From NCBI GenBank assembly GCA_037179515.1, contig JAXCGZ010007708.1:22501-86500 (forward strand): 64,000 nt of DNA, given 5' to 3'. Position 1 is the first letter of the stretch, and each line of letters begins with the position of its first letter. The notes under the pieces are model-generated. The model made no database searches. It was given only the letters and a program-made list of their open reading frames with translations, and was not told the DNA's origin. This DNA comes from Halocaridina rubra (taxonomy: Eukaryota; Arthropoda; Malacostraca; Decapoda; Atyidae). The position numbers and the translations under genes are program-made. Positions 1 to 10,622 of this stretch are shown piece by piece.

Positions 1-56
1 GGTAAAAAAAAAAATTATTCATGTTTTCACATATGTAATGTGCTTGCTTTGTTACA

Positions 57-255
<199 letters not shown>

Positions 256-272
256 GATGATGATCTTTTAAA

Positions 273-273
<1 letters not shown>

Positions 274-356
<83 letters not shown>
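274..356. repeat. (AAT)n microsatellite
   Basis: An uninterrupted AAT/TAA trinucleotide array preceded by GATGATGAT. It runs directly into a Tigger-1 end at 358. The same junction (TTTAAAGGTGTTCC read towards the Tigger end, then trinucleotide repeats) recurs inside the derivative at 25315-26672, so this array may be what remains of a similar composite element. Confidence 0.95.
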
Positions 357-357
357 T

Positions 358-430
358 TAAGGTGTTCCTACTTCGCGGATATTCACCTATCGCAGCCAGT
401 CCCGGAACCGAACCCCTGCGATAAACGAGG

Positions 431-431
<1 letters not shown>
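358..431 (+). mobile_element. Tigger-1 right-end fragment
   Basis: Contains the subterminal words CCTACTTCGCGG and GTCCCGGAACCGAA, which also form the right end of the deletion derivative at 23337-23680 and of the long copy at 47766-50548. Only about 75 bases remain, between (AAT)n and (TA)n. The family assignment follows from that internal match. Non-coding. Confidence 0.8.
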
Positions 432-564
<133 letters not shown>

Positions 565-567
565 ATG

Positions 568-758
568 ATTTGGTTATACGTCTCGAACACCCTTTTCTAC
601 TAAGGGCTAGGACATATGCCTTCTTGCGAAGGACTTGTTTTGGCATGTGTAATCATTACCCTGAGTGCATGCCCTTACTAACCTCAGTTCGTGACGGGGC
701 GCGAACCCTTGACCTGCCAACACAGAGTCGCGGACGCTACTATTTAGCCACGGAGACT

Positions 759-760
<2 letters not shown>
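568..760 (-). mobile_element. tRNA-derived SINE (family S1)
   Basis: On the minus strand the element starts near 760 with a tRNA-like head. An A-box-like TGGCTAAATAGT is followed by a B-box-like GGGTTCGCGCCCC around 710-695. The tRNA-unrelated body contains ACTGAGGTTAGTAAGGGCATGCACTCAGGG and CCTAGCCCTT-type words in shorter runs. The body recurs in the plus orientation at 20871-20997. It is too degenerate to fold as a working tRNA. It lies between two (TA)n arrays. Confidence 0.75.
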
Positions 761-875
<115 letters not shown>

Positions 876-884
876 GTAATTACC

Positions 885-2690
885 TAATTGTGCTTACGGG
901 AAAGATCCCAAAGCTAGTATTTTCCCGTCTCCTGATCGGTTCCATTTTGTACATAGTGATACTTATCATACTTGTTCTTAAAACTATGGATTGAGTTAGC
1001 ATTAACTACATCCTCGCTTAGCGAATTCCAATTATCAACTACCCTTACACTAAAAAAGTACTTCCTTACATCATGCAAACAAGTTTTCTTAAGAAGCTTC
1101 AAACTATGACCTCTAGTTCTAGCGCCAGCCATATCAAAATATCGATCCCTATCCACTCTGTCATAACCCTGAAGGAGTTTAAAAACTGTCACCATATCCC
1201 CCCCTCAATCTTCAAGTTTCGAGTGATGGTAAGTCTAATTCCCTCAGCCTCTCATCAGAACTGAGATTGCGTATTTCTGACACCAGTTTCGTGGCATGTC
1301 TTTGAGCTTTTTCCAGCTTAATTACGTGCTTTTTTCAGGTGCGGATTCCAAAAGGGGGCTGCATATTCAAGTTTTAGCCTCATATAGCTTACAAATATAT
1401 TTCTGAACATTTCCTTGTCCATGTGCCTGAAGGCTACCCTTACAATTGCTAAGAAAGCATATACTGCCCTTACTATGCCACTTATAGGCATTTCTGGAGA
1501 CAAATCGGTCAGTATGTTTTACTCCTAGATATCTCTCATTCTCCGTCTCTTGAAATTCTACTCCTGCTACAGAGTAGTCAAGCTTGGGCCTTCTTGCATT
1601 TGTACCCATTCTCTTTACTTTACATTTTGAAGCATTGAATTTCATTAGCCACTTTTCAGACCACTCATGCAGACTATTTAGATATTCCTGAAGTTCTCTA
1701 CCATTGTTCTCATTTCTTACTTTCTTCACATTCTTTACATCAACTGCAAACATATTCAGAATAAATTTATAGACTCGGGTAGGTCATTTACATATAGAAG
1801 GAACAAAAGTGGCACTAAAACTGAACCCTGTGGAACTCCATTACTAACTCTTTTCCATTCAGACACTGAATGTCTTACTCTAACCCTCTGTTTCTCTCCT
1901 TCTAAGTATGTTATTATCTAATTCAAGACATTTCCACCTATTCTTGCCACTGCTTGCATCTTTTTAATAAGTCTCCCATGTGGGACAGTGTCAAATCCTT
2001 TCTGGAAGTCTAGGAATATGCAATCTGCCCAGCCCTCTCTTTCCTGTAAGATTTGGCTTACCTCATAAGTTTGTTACTGCTGATCTACCTTCTCTTGAAG
2101 CCATGGTGTTTCACTGACAAAAAGTTGAAGGATTCCAAGGGAAGAGAGATATGTTTCCTTAGCAGTTTCTCCGTAACTTGGCAAACTATACTGTCAAGGA
2201 AACGGGTCTATAGATTAGAGAGATATCCCCTCCATTTTGAAGATAGGTATCATGATCGCTTGTTTCCAGCATCTTGTAATCTTAAATATGATACTTAGTG
2301 CCACTGATATTGAATTTGCGCACTTTTTAAGTACATGAGGGGATATGTCATCAGGACCTGTAGCTTTATGAACATCTAACTCCATCAGCGCTTTGCATAC
2401 CTCTGTGGCTGAAAGGTTTTGATGTTCTCTAATACCGGCCCTTGAGCTTCTATCTCGGCAATCCGAGGGGGTGGGGTATTTTCTACTGTAAATACTGATT
2501 GAAACTCCTTGTTCAATTCTTTGCGGATCTTTTCATCTGTCTCAGTGATGCTTCCATCCGCTCTCATTAGCCTTAAAACCAGTTCTTTTACCTTCAGGTT
2601 TCCTCTGATAGAGCTGTGGAAAAGCTTGTGTGTGTATGTGCGTGTGTGTATCACGCATGTTAAAACATAATAAAGTTGTAATAGAAGATA
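885..2690 (-). pseudogene. non-LTR retrotransposon (CR1/Jockey-like) reverse transcriptase remnant, LINE-A
   Basis: Read from high to low coordinates, this is the second half of a LINE ORF2. A linker with RADGSITETDEKIRKELN lies near 2560-2500. RT palm blocks (DFQK.FDTVPH-like, NGVPQGSVL-like, VNDLP-like) lie at 2050-1770 and are broken by stops and frameshifts. The catalytic box is at about 1750, where FADD has become FAVD. The C-terminal domain ends at 914 with VVDNWNSLSEDVVNA. The endonuclease half is missing, so the copy is 5'-truncated as well as mutated. It cannot encode a working protein. Clade is a judgement from motif style only. Confidence 0.8.
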
Positions 2691-2699
2691 ATACATTAG

Positions 2700-2830
2700 T
2701 TTTCTTATTTAAAGGCACGTGATGCAAACTTGCATGTTTCTTGAAACAGTTGAACCATCCATGAGTTGCTATACTCATTGCAGACTGCATAGGCACAGCA
2801 CATTTTCACATGTTCGAATCTCTGGATCTT
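2700..2830 (-). pseudogene. Tigger-2 transposase fragment
   Basis: A minus-strand reading frame contains HGWFNCFKKHASLHHVPL. It corresponds to YGWFQCFKKCASLHHVFV in the Tigger-2 copy at 36320-36370. That segment lies between the DNA-binding part and the DDE catalytic core of pogo/Tigger transposases. Nothing else of the element remains; the frame runs into unrelated AT-rich sequence on both sides. Confidence 0.7.
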
Positions 2831-3230
2831 TGGAGATCGGATGTTTGTAAGTTTGGGGCATCTGTATTTTGTAATGTGAAGACGTATAAAACTGTGCATG
2901 TCTAATATATAATATTACACTGTGTTGGAAAAATAAAATAAAATTAAAGTTGGTAATATGGGCATGCTTATGTGGTATGGTAATATTCCTACAAATCTGT
3001 CTTTTACAGAGTACCTAGCTAATTATAATGCTCACCATACAAATGGTAGCATCTCTTGATACAAGAAATACATAAATAATACAGTAATTACTCTAGGACA
3101 GCACCGTGCTCTGTCCTCTGAGGACAGAGCAGAGTGACAGCCATATTTAGCTCATCCATACTAATATGTCAGGAAGTCTGTCTTCATGTGAATCCTCCCT
3201 ACTCCGTCGAGATAGCATCAACAGTGACCC
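2831..3230. other. no gene recognised
   Basis: AT-rich sequence with no coherent protein similarity that I can recognise. It holds the short palindrome at 3108-3130 and nothing else I can support. By position it would lie downstream of host exon C. Confidence 0.5.
3108..3130. repeat. near-perfect palindrome
   Basis: Two 11-base arms, GCTCTGTCCTC and GAGGACAGAGC, are separated by a single T. No flanking transposon end was recognised. Confidence 0.9.
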
Positions 3231-3232
3231 AT

Positions 3233-3425
3233 AAATTCCATCCTAGAAAATCCCACCCAGAAAAGTCCTCCCCTTGAAAAATCCAACCCCATGCAAATTC
3301 CCCCCCACAAAAGGTTAGGTTAGATTAAACAGCTAAGTTCGAGTAAACAGTCGTTTAGTTGGTAAGGGTGGAATTTGCATGGGGAGGAACTTTCAAAGGT
3401 GGAATTTTCTAGGGAGGAATATACA
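3233..3425. repeat. inverted repeat (foldback)
   Basis: The left arm (about 3233-3306) has TCCTAGAAAATCCCACC and CCCCATGCAAATTCC. The right arm (about 3366-3422) has the reverse-complement words GGAATTTGCATGGGG and GGAATTTTCTAGGG. The arms are imperfect and the loop is about 60 bases. The right arm is also the start of the tandem duplication that follows. A MITE-like origin is possible, but no target duplication was found. Confidence 0.7.
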
Positions 3426-3925
3426 TGGAACTGCATCCACCTGGCCAGACAGTGATTTGAGCATCACCCAACCCTTCTGAGCTATCAGAAGAGGCTGGAT
3501 GACTCTATCAAAAAACGTTCCTGTGAACACTCTAACCCTTATTTTTCCCTTCTCACACCCTGAAACATCTGGTCACAAAATCAGTTTCATACACTCCAAG
3601 GTCTACCTTTTCCTCTGACCTACTTCTGGACCGGATATGCAGTCGCTTAGTTGGTCAGGGTGGAATTTGCATGGGGAGGATCTTTCAAGGGTGGAATTTT
3701 CTAGGGAGGCATATACATGGACCTGCAGCCATCTGGCCATACAGTGATTTGGGCATCACCCAGCCCTTCTGAGCTATCAGAAGAGGCTGGATGTCTATCA
3801 ATAAACGTTCCTGTGAACACTCTAACCCTTATTTCTCATTTCTCACACCCTGGAACCATCTGGTCACCAAACCAATTTCATACACTCCAAGGTCAACCTT
3901 TTCCTCTGACCTACCTCTGGACTGA
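3348..3925. repeat. local tandem duplication, two units of about 290 bp
   Basis: Unit 1 is 3348-3635 and unit 2 is 3640-3925. Both start CAGTCG(T/C)TTAGTTGGT. Both carry TGGAATTTGCATGGGGAGGA, GAGCTATCAGAAGAGGCTGG and CCTTTTCCTCTGACCTAC in the same order. They differ by scattered substitutions and short indels. Short open frames inside are not conserved between the units, so I treat it as non-coding. Confidence 0.9.
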
Positions 3926-4437
3926 ACATCATCTGGATATGCACTATAAATCCTCTTTATAAATAATTAGTTCTTCATACTCGACCAACTATGTATTCTA
4001 AGTTCCTTTCACTTCAGTACATCTTTCTAGTATCTACATATGCATTCTCTTTCTTTCGTTTTGACCATCTTCTCAAGACCATTTATCAACTTGATACTCT
4101 CAAGGAACTTTATCTCTACTTTATCAGCTTATCCCGAATAACCTGCAATTACACTCAAACACACATGGAGGAAAATACGCAAAGAGGATACAGTAAAAGT
4201 GGAAGCCATTAATGTTAAAATAAGCATTTGAATTAATATAATTCACATTCAACAACGGCACTACATATCCTCTCTGTATTTAATACATGAAATTTGCATA
4301 TTCTTGCCACAAACACTCAATGAAAGGAGAGGCCCTACTACCTCCCTCTTCTTGTTAGGTATAATCATCCTTTTGGTGGTAAGAGGACAAGGCAGCATGT
4401 TAAAAAAAAACAGTGACAAAAATGTATTCCTGCTCAC
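3926..4437. other. no gene recognised; intronic or downstream of host exon C
   Basis: AT-rich sequence without repeats or protein similarity that I can recognise. It lies directly downstream of the exon C splice donor on the minus strand, so it is probably intron. Confidence 0.5.
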
Positions 4438-4545
4438 TTGGTTATTCAAAAAGGACACCTGCTCATGAAGACTGTCAAATTGACCAACATATATCATTGC
4501 GTTCTTCTCCCTCTCGCTTATTACTTTTTCCCTTTTGTCACATTC
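4438..4545 (-). CDS. host gene exon C, coiled-coil protein (partial)
   Basis: A 108-base minus-strand exon of 36 codons. The acceptor is TTTCACAG just above 4545 and the donor is CAA|GTGAGC just below 4438. The translation runs from ECDKREKVISEREK to EQVSFLNNQ and is charged and helical, as in a coiled coil. It starts and ends in phase 0, which matches the phase-0 end of exon B 532 bases upstream. I do not recognise the protein. The exon call rests on splice sites, phase and composition, without a homology search. It belongs with exons at 5078-5336 and 63626-63773. Further exons would lie beyond the left edge of the window or were not detected. Confidence 0.65.
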
Positions 4546-5077
4546 CTGTGAAATTAACATATAGAGAGTATAGAATACAACTTGAAAAGCAAACTAAAAA
4601 CGAGGTGATACACTTATTAAACTTGCCTAATTTTTTCTTTTAGGTAAGTTTTTCAATTATGTCATGGAGTATTAAGCCTTTACATAAATGAAAAACTTTA
4701 ATGAAAAAAAAATGAGTTAGGTTTACGGTAAAATAAATGGAAAATTTCAAATGCAGTGACAGCATTATAGTTAATAAATAATCTACACGACCATCTCTCC
4801 AAGGTAACTCAATATTTTGGGATCATAACCGTACAATATTGTTAAAGAAATACAGTTCAGAAAATTAATAACTGTCAACATTTCTTAGAAGAGACACTCT
4901 CCTCTTTACATGTAGGATAAGACTATGTATAATAGCTAATTTATATCTCTGTATGCATAAATAATCTCTGCACAATAGCTTTAGGTTTAGAATGCTGTGA
5001 ATAACTGACACATTAAAATACAAAGAAGTGTTAAGGAATCATTAAAATAACAGCAAATAAGTGACATAACTACTTGC
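4546..5077 (-). other. intron between exons B and C
   Basis: 532 bases of AT-rich sequence bounded by a GC donor (CAG|GCAAGT, read on the minus strand at 5077) and an AG acceptor at 4546. No repeat or gene was recognised inside. Confidence 0.6.
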
Positions 5078-5336
5078 CTGAATGAGATATTTAACCTGAG
5101 TCTTGAGTTTGGCTATGACTTCTTCCGTTGAAGGTGGAAGAGTCCCCAGAGCACCAATGAGCTCCTCAAGGGCAGCAACTGGAGACAATGCACTTTGTTT
5201 GCCAAGGGATGCAGGCATTTCCTGGGGTAGCTGTGAACTTGAAACCTCGGAAGATGAATCTTTTAAAAGTATTTTTTCCTTTTTCAGTCCCTCAGCAGTT
5301 ATTATTTTTTCAAGGGATGTTTTCTCACCTTCTAAC
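5078..5336 (-). CDS. host gene exon B, coiled-coil protein (partial)
   Basis: A 259-base minus-strand exon. The acceptor is TTAATTACAG above 5336, with a T-rich tract upstream. The donor is CAG|GCAAGT, which fits the minor GC-AG class. The exon opens with one base that completes the codon left by exon A, and ends in phase 0. The peptide runs from LEGEKTSLEKIITAEGLKKE through a Ser/Pro-rich stretch (SSSEVSSSQLPQEMPASL) to a second helical part (AALEELIGAL, EEVIAKLKTQVKYLIQ). This looks like two coiled-coil segments joined by a flexible linker. Function unknown. The frame stays open beyond both splice sites, so the limits depend on the splice signals. Confidence 0.7.
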
Positions 5337-5655
5337 CTGTAATTAATAAAAAAAAAATTTACAACACACAAAGCAATAAAAAACATATCTAAGTATCCCT
5401 GAGACTTATGCAATTAATATAAGTATCCTTCTTCAAGAAAGATATGTTTACTCAGAGCAGATTTTTCGTTTTCAGATTCACTGCCTTCTCCTGCAGAAGC
5501 AGCAGTGTGGCGCAAAGAGACAAGACAACAAAACTTACACTCATACGTAGATTCTTCATACTGATCATTCACTCGCAGTTACGTATGTACACTACAAGAA
5601 GAGAACAAGATTTAGCCCATATTCAAGCAAATTTCCAAAACCAATGTGGCTAAAA
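5337..5655. other. intron sequence, no gene recognised
   Basis: AT-rich sequence between host exon B and the left LTR of the Gypsy element. A possible 39-base mini-exon was considered and rejected because it has a stop in the phase required. Confidence 0.5.
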
Positions 5656-6020
5656 TGTAACTCACCTAAAAAGCCGGTTGATAGCACATCACAAAAAGGA
5701 AGAACTTCACTAGCCCACCAACACCTCAAACAGCAACCAAGGACGGCAGCTGACAAGCTGCAACAGCAAATGGCCCCTCACACTGATACAGAAAAACAAT
5801 GAACTAGCAGCAGGGCAACTCAATGGTCACTGAAGCACTTCTCCTCACTTGTCTTTCCACTCTAACTACACCTCATTAACTTCTAATCCCCTTCTCCACT
5901 TCATCAACACCACATTATCTTTTCCTAATCACCTTAACAACTCTAACAATCCACTCATCACACTAATAATACCTCATAACTTTCAATCACCTTAACCACT
6001 CTAACAATCCACTCACCACA
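5656..6020 (-). repeat. Gypsy-A 3' LTR
   Basis: About 365 bases. On the plus strand it begins TGTAACTCACC and ends CACTCACCACA. It shares long ordered stretches with 15020-15376, including CACTTCTCCTCACTTGTC and AACTACACCTCATT. The purine tract just beyond 6020 sets the boundary. Confidence 0.85.
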
Positions 6021-6547
6021 TCCCCTCCTGATCTCCAGATCTTATCTGATAAATCTGATGCCAGACTGGAGGCTGCCTAACCCTGTTGGACCTCCTGGGC
6101 TGTGGCACCACTGCTGACTCGGGTGACTCCTCACTCAGTACAGCATCATCTTCATCCCCACTGCTCTCCTCCTGATCTGCGAACAAATGGCGAATGTCCA
6201 ACATATGTCGAGGCACTCTGTCCACCTCAGCATTGTTCCTCGACAAGACCCGTGAAACCCTCCCCTCCTGCCACCGAGATGTGAAGCGGTTGTTGGAGGG
6301 TTTCATCCATACATTGTTGCCAACCTGAAAATCACAATCACCTAAGTCTTTTTCACGGGCAGCAAGTCGAATCTGGTCAGCGTGAAGCCACTGATACCCA
6401 TGGAGGATCTGACAAGGGGCAGTCCCATTACTTGATGCATCCCTCACAGCCAAGTTGTACCAAAAGGCAATTTTCGGTGGAGACTTTCCACTTCGCCTCG
6501 CAAGGCTTTTGATGGTCTGGTGTACTTGTTCCACTATACCGTTGCTC
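6021..6547 (-). pseudogene. Gypsy-A integrase C-terminal part
   Basis: The unrepeated end of pol, on the minus strand. It begins near 6534 with MEQVHQTIKSLARRSGK, which continues the IN catalytic core after the AHRPESNG-type motif in unit 1. A C-terminal region follows with FQVGNNVWMKPSNNRFTSRWQEGRVSRVLSRNNAEVDRVPRHM in shorter recognisable blocks, typical of the chromatin-facing tail of Gypsy integrases. It ends in an acidic segment and a stop at 6013, just inside the LTR. This stretch is open for about 170 codons and is the best preserved part of the element. No start codon is needed, since it is the end of a polyprotein. Confidence 0.8.
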
Positions 6548-7909
6548 TCTGGTCTGTGAGCTGCACAGTATCTTCTTGCTACATTCCATTCATTGCAGAC
6601 CTCAGCAACCCATAATGATCAAAAGGAGGTACTATTGTCCATCAACACTTCGTCTGGGGGGTCTCTTTCTTGAAAAACTTGATCCATATGGAAGCTAAAG
6701 TCAACTGAGTTCTCTGATCAAACCTCAATCAAAATTGTAAATCGACTCGGTCTGCAATCCACCAATGTCAAATAACACCTACCTTCATAATGTGTAACAT
6801 ACAACACAATACGACTCCAACTCTAAGGGGCACTCAAACACCCTGCCTCATGCCTGGCAGGTGCAGGATCAATAGGCCAGCACTGGACACAAGAACGCGC
6901 ATCAGATCTGAACTCCTCCTTATCGACCTCAAGATCTACCATCCTCACCAAATAAAACAATCTCTCCACACCAAAATGATGGTTATCATGAGAGTCCTTC
7001 ACCGTCGTTGCGCAAACATCCTTTAAACCTGCATCAGGCAAATCTCTCGAACTGGTCAGCCCACGGCAATGAGTCCACTCTGTTCCTCTCAGAAGCAATA
7101 TAGGTCACTGTGAGGTCCAATTGAAGCTCCCTGACCAAGCCCCGAAACAACGACAAGCGCCTCTGGGCCAAAACCTCAGATATCCCACTAATTCTGATCC
7201 TTTAATCTTCAACAAGAATACACCGCAACAAACCACTTGACAGTCACAGATTCAGTCATCACCTCAACAGCTCCCAAGTCCCACTTCAAAGCAAGATTCA
7301 CATCCCAGACAACAGCTTCCAGCTCAGCAGTATTTATGTTGCCATGATCGTCCTTTTTCTTCAGTAACGTTGCATCCTCGACAATTTTGCCACCAATCTC
7401 AACCACCACTCCAAAAGCAAGACTGCTTGCACTGCACCAAACTCGACCTCTTCCACAACTATCAACAAGGAACAATCCCCTCACATGATCATCAACCATT
7501 ACCCTCTCCACAATGCCTCTCATAATATGACATGCTTTATTCCCGATGCCATCATCCCAATGGTCACCTTCACTCTAGCGTTTCATATAGCTGCAAGCAA
7601 ATTGCAGCCAACCGCACACAGGATAGTGCCCAACAACTGGCCACACAATGAGAACAACTGCCTCTTTGTCAACACTCTGTCGAGATCAACCAAGCTAGGA
7701 ATCTTGCTTCCACGATGGAACCCCAACGCTCCCTCACTGTTTCTCAATAGTGACAACCCCAGACCTCGACATCAATCCAACTTTTCAGGAGGCTTAGTCT
7801 CTAAACCAAACTTGGAGAAGTGATTCACAACTTCAAAAACAGACACAACATTCTTATTGATGATTATGTCATAAATGGATCTCTCTGTGCCATCTCTTAT
7901 CCAATGAAC
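6548..7909 (-). pseudogene. Gypsy-A tandem unit 1 (RT end, RNase H, integrase core)
   Basis: The leftmost of five units. On the minus strand it opens at the end of RT, passes through RNase H (SSLAFGVVVEIGG near 7420, NTAELEAVV near 7330) and reaches the integrase zinc-binding and catalytic parts (DSHDNHHFGVERL, SCVQC near 6880). It reads on into the unique integrase tail at 6547, so this is the copy joined to the normal 3' end of pol. It carries the 14-base deletion near 7062 that shifts the frame between RNase H and integrase. Several stops; non-functional. Confidence 0.85.
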
Positions 7910-9266
7910 TCTGGTCTGTGAGCTGCAGAGTATCTTCTTTATACATTCCACTCATTGCAGATCTCAGCAACCCATAATGATCAATAGGAGGTACTATTGT
8001 CCATGAACACTTCGTCCGGGGGGTCTTTTTCTTGAAAAGCTTGATCCATATGGAAGCTATAGTGAACTGAGTTCTCTGATCGCACCTCCTCCCAAATTGT
8101 AAATCGACTCGGCCTGCAATCTACCAATGTCAAATAACACCTCCCTTCATAATGTGTAACATCCAACATGATACGACTCCAACGTTCCGGGGCACTCAAA
8201 CACCCAGCCTCATGCCTGGAAGGTGCAGAATCAATAAGCTGGCACTGGACACAAGAATGCACAACAGATCTGAACTCCTCCTTATCAACCTTAAGATCTA
8301 CCATCCTCACCAAATAAAACAATCTCTCCACACCAAAATGATTGTTATCAAGAGAGTCCTTAACCGTCGTTGCGCAAACATTCTTTAAACCTACATCCAA
8401 CAAATCTCTCGAACTGGTCAGCCCGCATCAATGAGTCCGCTCTGTTCCTCTCAAAAGCAACGTAGGTCGCTGTGAGGTCCAATTGAAGCTCCCTGACCAA
8501 GTCCCGAAACAACGACAAGCGCCTCTGGACCAAAACCTCAGACATCCCACTAATTCTGATCCTATAATCTTCAACAAGAATAGACCCCAACCACCGCTTG
8601 ACAGTCACAGAATCAGTCATCACCTCAATAGTTCCCAAGTCCCACTTCAAACCAAGATTCACATTCATGACAACAGCTTCCAGCTCGGCAGTATTTATGT
8701 GGCCATGATCGTCCTATTTCTTCAGCCACATTGCATTCTCGACAATTTCGCCACCAATCTCAACCACCATTCCAAAAGCAAGACTGCTTGCACTGCACCA
8801 AACTCGACCTCTTCCACAACTATCAACATGGAACAATCCCCTCACAGGATCATCAACCATTACCCTCTCCACAATGCCTCTCATCATATGATACTCTATA
8901 TCCCCGATGCGATCATCCCAAAGGTCACCTTCACTCTAGCGTTTCATACAGCTGCAAGCAAATTGCAGCCAACTGCACACAGGATAGTGCCCAACAACTG
9001 GCCACACAATGAGAACAACTGCCTCTTTTTCAACATTGTCGAGATCAATCAAGTTAGGAACCTTGTTTCCACGATGGAACTCCAACGCTCCCTCAGTTTC
9101 TCGAAAGTGACAACCCCAGACCTCGACATCAGTCCAACTCTTTAGGAAGCTTAGTCTCTAAACCAAACTTGGAGAAAAGATTCACAACTTCAAAAACAGA
9201 CACAACATTCTTATTGACGATTATGTTGTCAATGTAACTGTCTGTGCCATCTCTTATCCAATCATC
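7910..9266 (-). pseudogene. Gypsy-A tandem unit 2
   Basis: Same content and order as unit 1. RNase H stretches (LGLKWDLGTIEVMTDSVTV) lie near 8660-8600. The integrase parts (HFGVERLFYLVR; CVQCQLIDSAPSRHEAGCL; LTLVDCRPSRFTIW) lie at 8350-8090. A 14-base deletion at about 8423 causes a frameshift after RADSLMRADQF. The unit junction at 7909/7910 joins the start of one unit's RT segment directly to the integrase AHRPE region of the next. Confidence 0.85.
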
Positions 9267-10622
9267 TCTGGTCTGTGAGCTGCACAGTATCTTCTTTCTA
9301 CATTCCACTCATTGCAGACCTCAGCAACCCATAATGATCAAAAGGAGGTACTATTGTCCATCAACACTTCGTCCGGGGGGCCTTTTTCTTGAAAAGCTTG
9401 ATCCATGTGGAAGCTAAAGTCAACTGAGTTCTCTGATCGCACCTCCTCCCAAATTGTAAATCGACTCGGCCTGCAATCTACCAATGTCAAATAACACCTC
9501 CCTTCATAATGTATAAGATCCAACATGATACGACTCCAACTTTCCGGGAACTCAAACACCCAGCCTCATGCCTGGAAGGTGCAGGATCAATAAGCTGGCA
9601 CTGGACACAAGAATGCACAACAGATCTGAACTCCTCCTTATCAACCTTAAGATCTACCATCCTCACCAAATAAAACAATCTCTCCACACCAAAATGATTG
9701 TTATCATGAGAATCCTTAACCGTCGTTGCGCAAACATTCATTAAACCTACATCCGACAAATCTCTCGAACTGGTCAGCCCGCATCAATGAGTCCGCTCTG
9801 TTCCTCTCAGATGCAACGTAGGTCGCTGTGAGGTCCAATTGAAGCTCCCTGACCAAGTCACGAAACAACAACAAGCGCCTCAGGACCAAAACTTCAGACA
9901 TCCCACTAATTCTGATCCTATAATTTTCAACAAGAATAGGCCCCGACCACCGCTTGACAGTCACAGAATCAGTCATCATCTCAATAGTTCCCAAGTCCCA
10001 CTTCAAACCAAGATTCTCATTCCTGACAACAGCTTCCAGCTCGGCAGTATTTATGTGGCCATGATCGTCCTTTTTCTTCAGCCACGTTGCATCCTCGACA
10101 ATTTCGCCACCAATCTCAACCACCACTCCAAAAGCAAGACTGCTTGCACTGCACCAAACTCGACCTCTTCCATAACTATCAACATGGAACAATCCCCTCA
10201 CAGGATCATCAACCATTACCCTCTCCACAACGCCTCTCATCATACGACATTCTATATCCCCGATGCGATCATCCCAATGGTCACCTTCACTCTAGCGTTT
10301 CATATAGCTGCAAGCAAATTGCAGCCAACTGCACACAGGATAGTGCCCAGCAACTGGCCACACAATGAGAACCACTACCTCTTTTTCAACACTGTCGTGA
10401 TCAACCAAGTTAGGAACCTTGTTTCCACAATGGAACTCCAACGCTCCCTCAGTTTCTCGAAACTGACAACCCCAGACCTCAACATCAATCCAACTCTTTA
10501 GGAGGCTTAGTCTCTAAACCAAACTTGGAGAAGTGATTCACAACTTCAAAAACTGACACAACATTCTTATTGACAATTATGTCATCACTGTAACTGTCTG
10601 TGCCATCTCTTATCCAATCATC
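9267..10622 (-). pseudogene. Gypsy-A tandem unit 3
   Basis: Same content as unit 2, and the most similar to it in length and in the shared deletion (near 9780). An open minus-strand stretch of about 175 codons (10243 down to 9716) covers all of RNase H, with SLAFGVVVEIGGEIVED, HINTAELEAVVRN and MTDSVTVKRW. The integrase stretch at 9759-9338 has a small local deletion, so SSRKVGVVSC replaces the usual SAPESWSRI. Non-functional. Confidence 0.85.

Noticed and set aside
3717..4212. Plus-strand open frames of 70-80 codons
   Set aside because: The first lies in one unit of the tandem duplication and is not conserved in the other; the second has no recognisable features.
5452..5490. A 39-base candidate mini-exon on the minus strand between TTCTGCAG and GTAAAC
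   Set aside because: It would have to fit between exons A and B in a phase where it reads a stop, and A already joins B directly.
8483..10501. Plus-strand open frames of about 220 codons repeated across the Gypsy-A units
   Set aside because: They are antisense to the RNase H/integrase reading of each unit and are conserved only because the units are copies.
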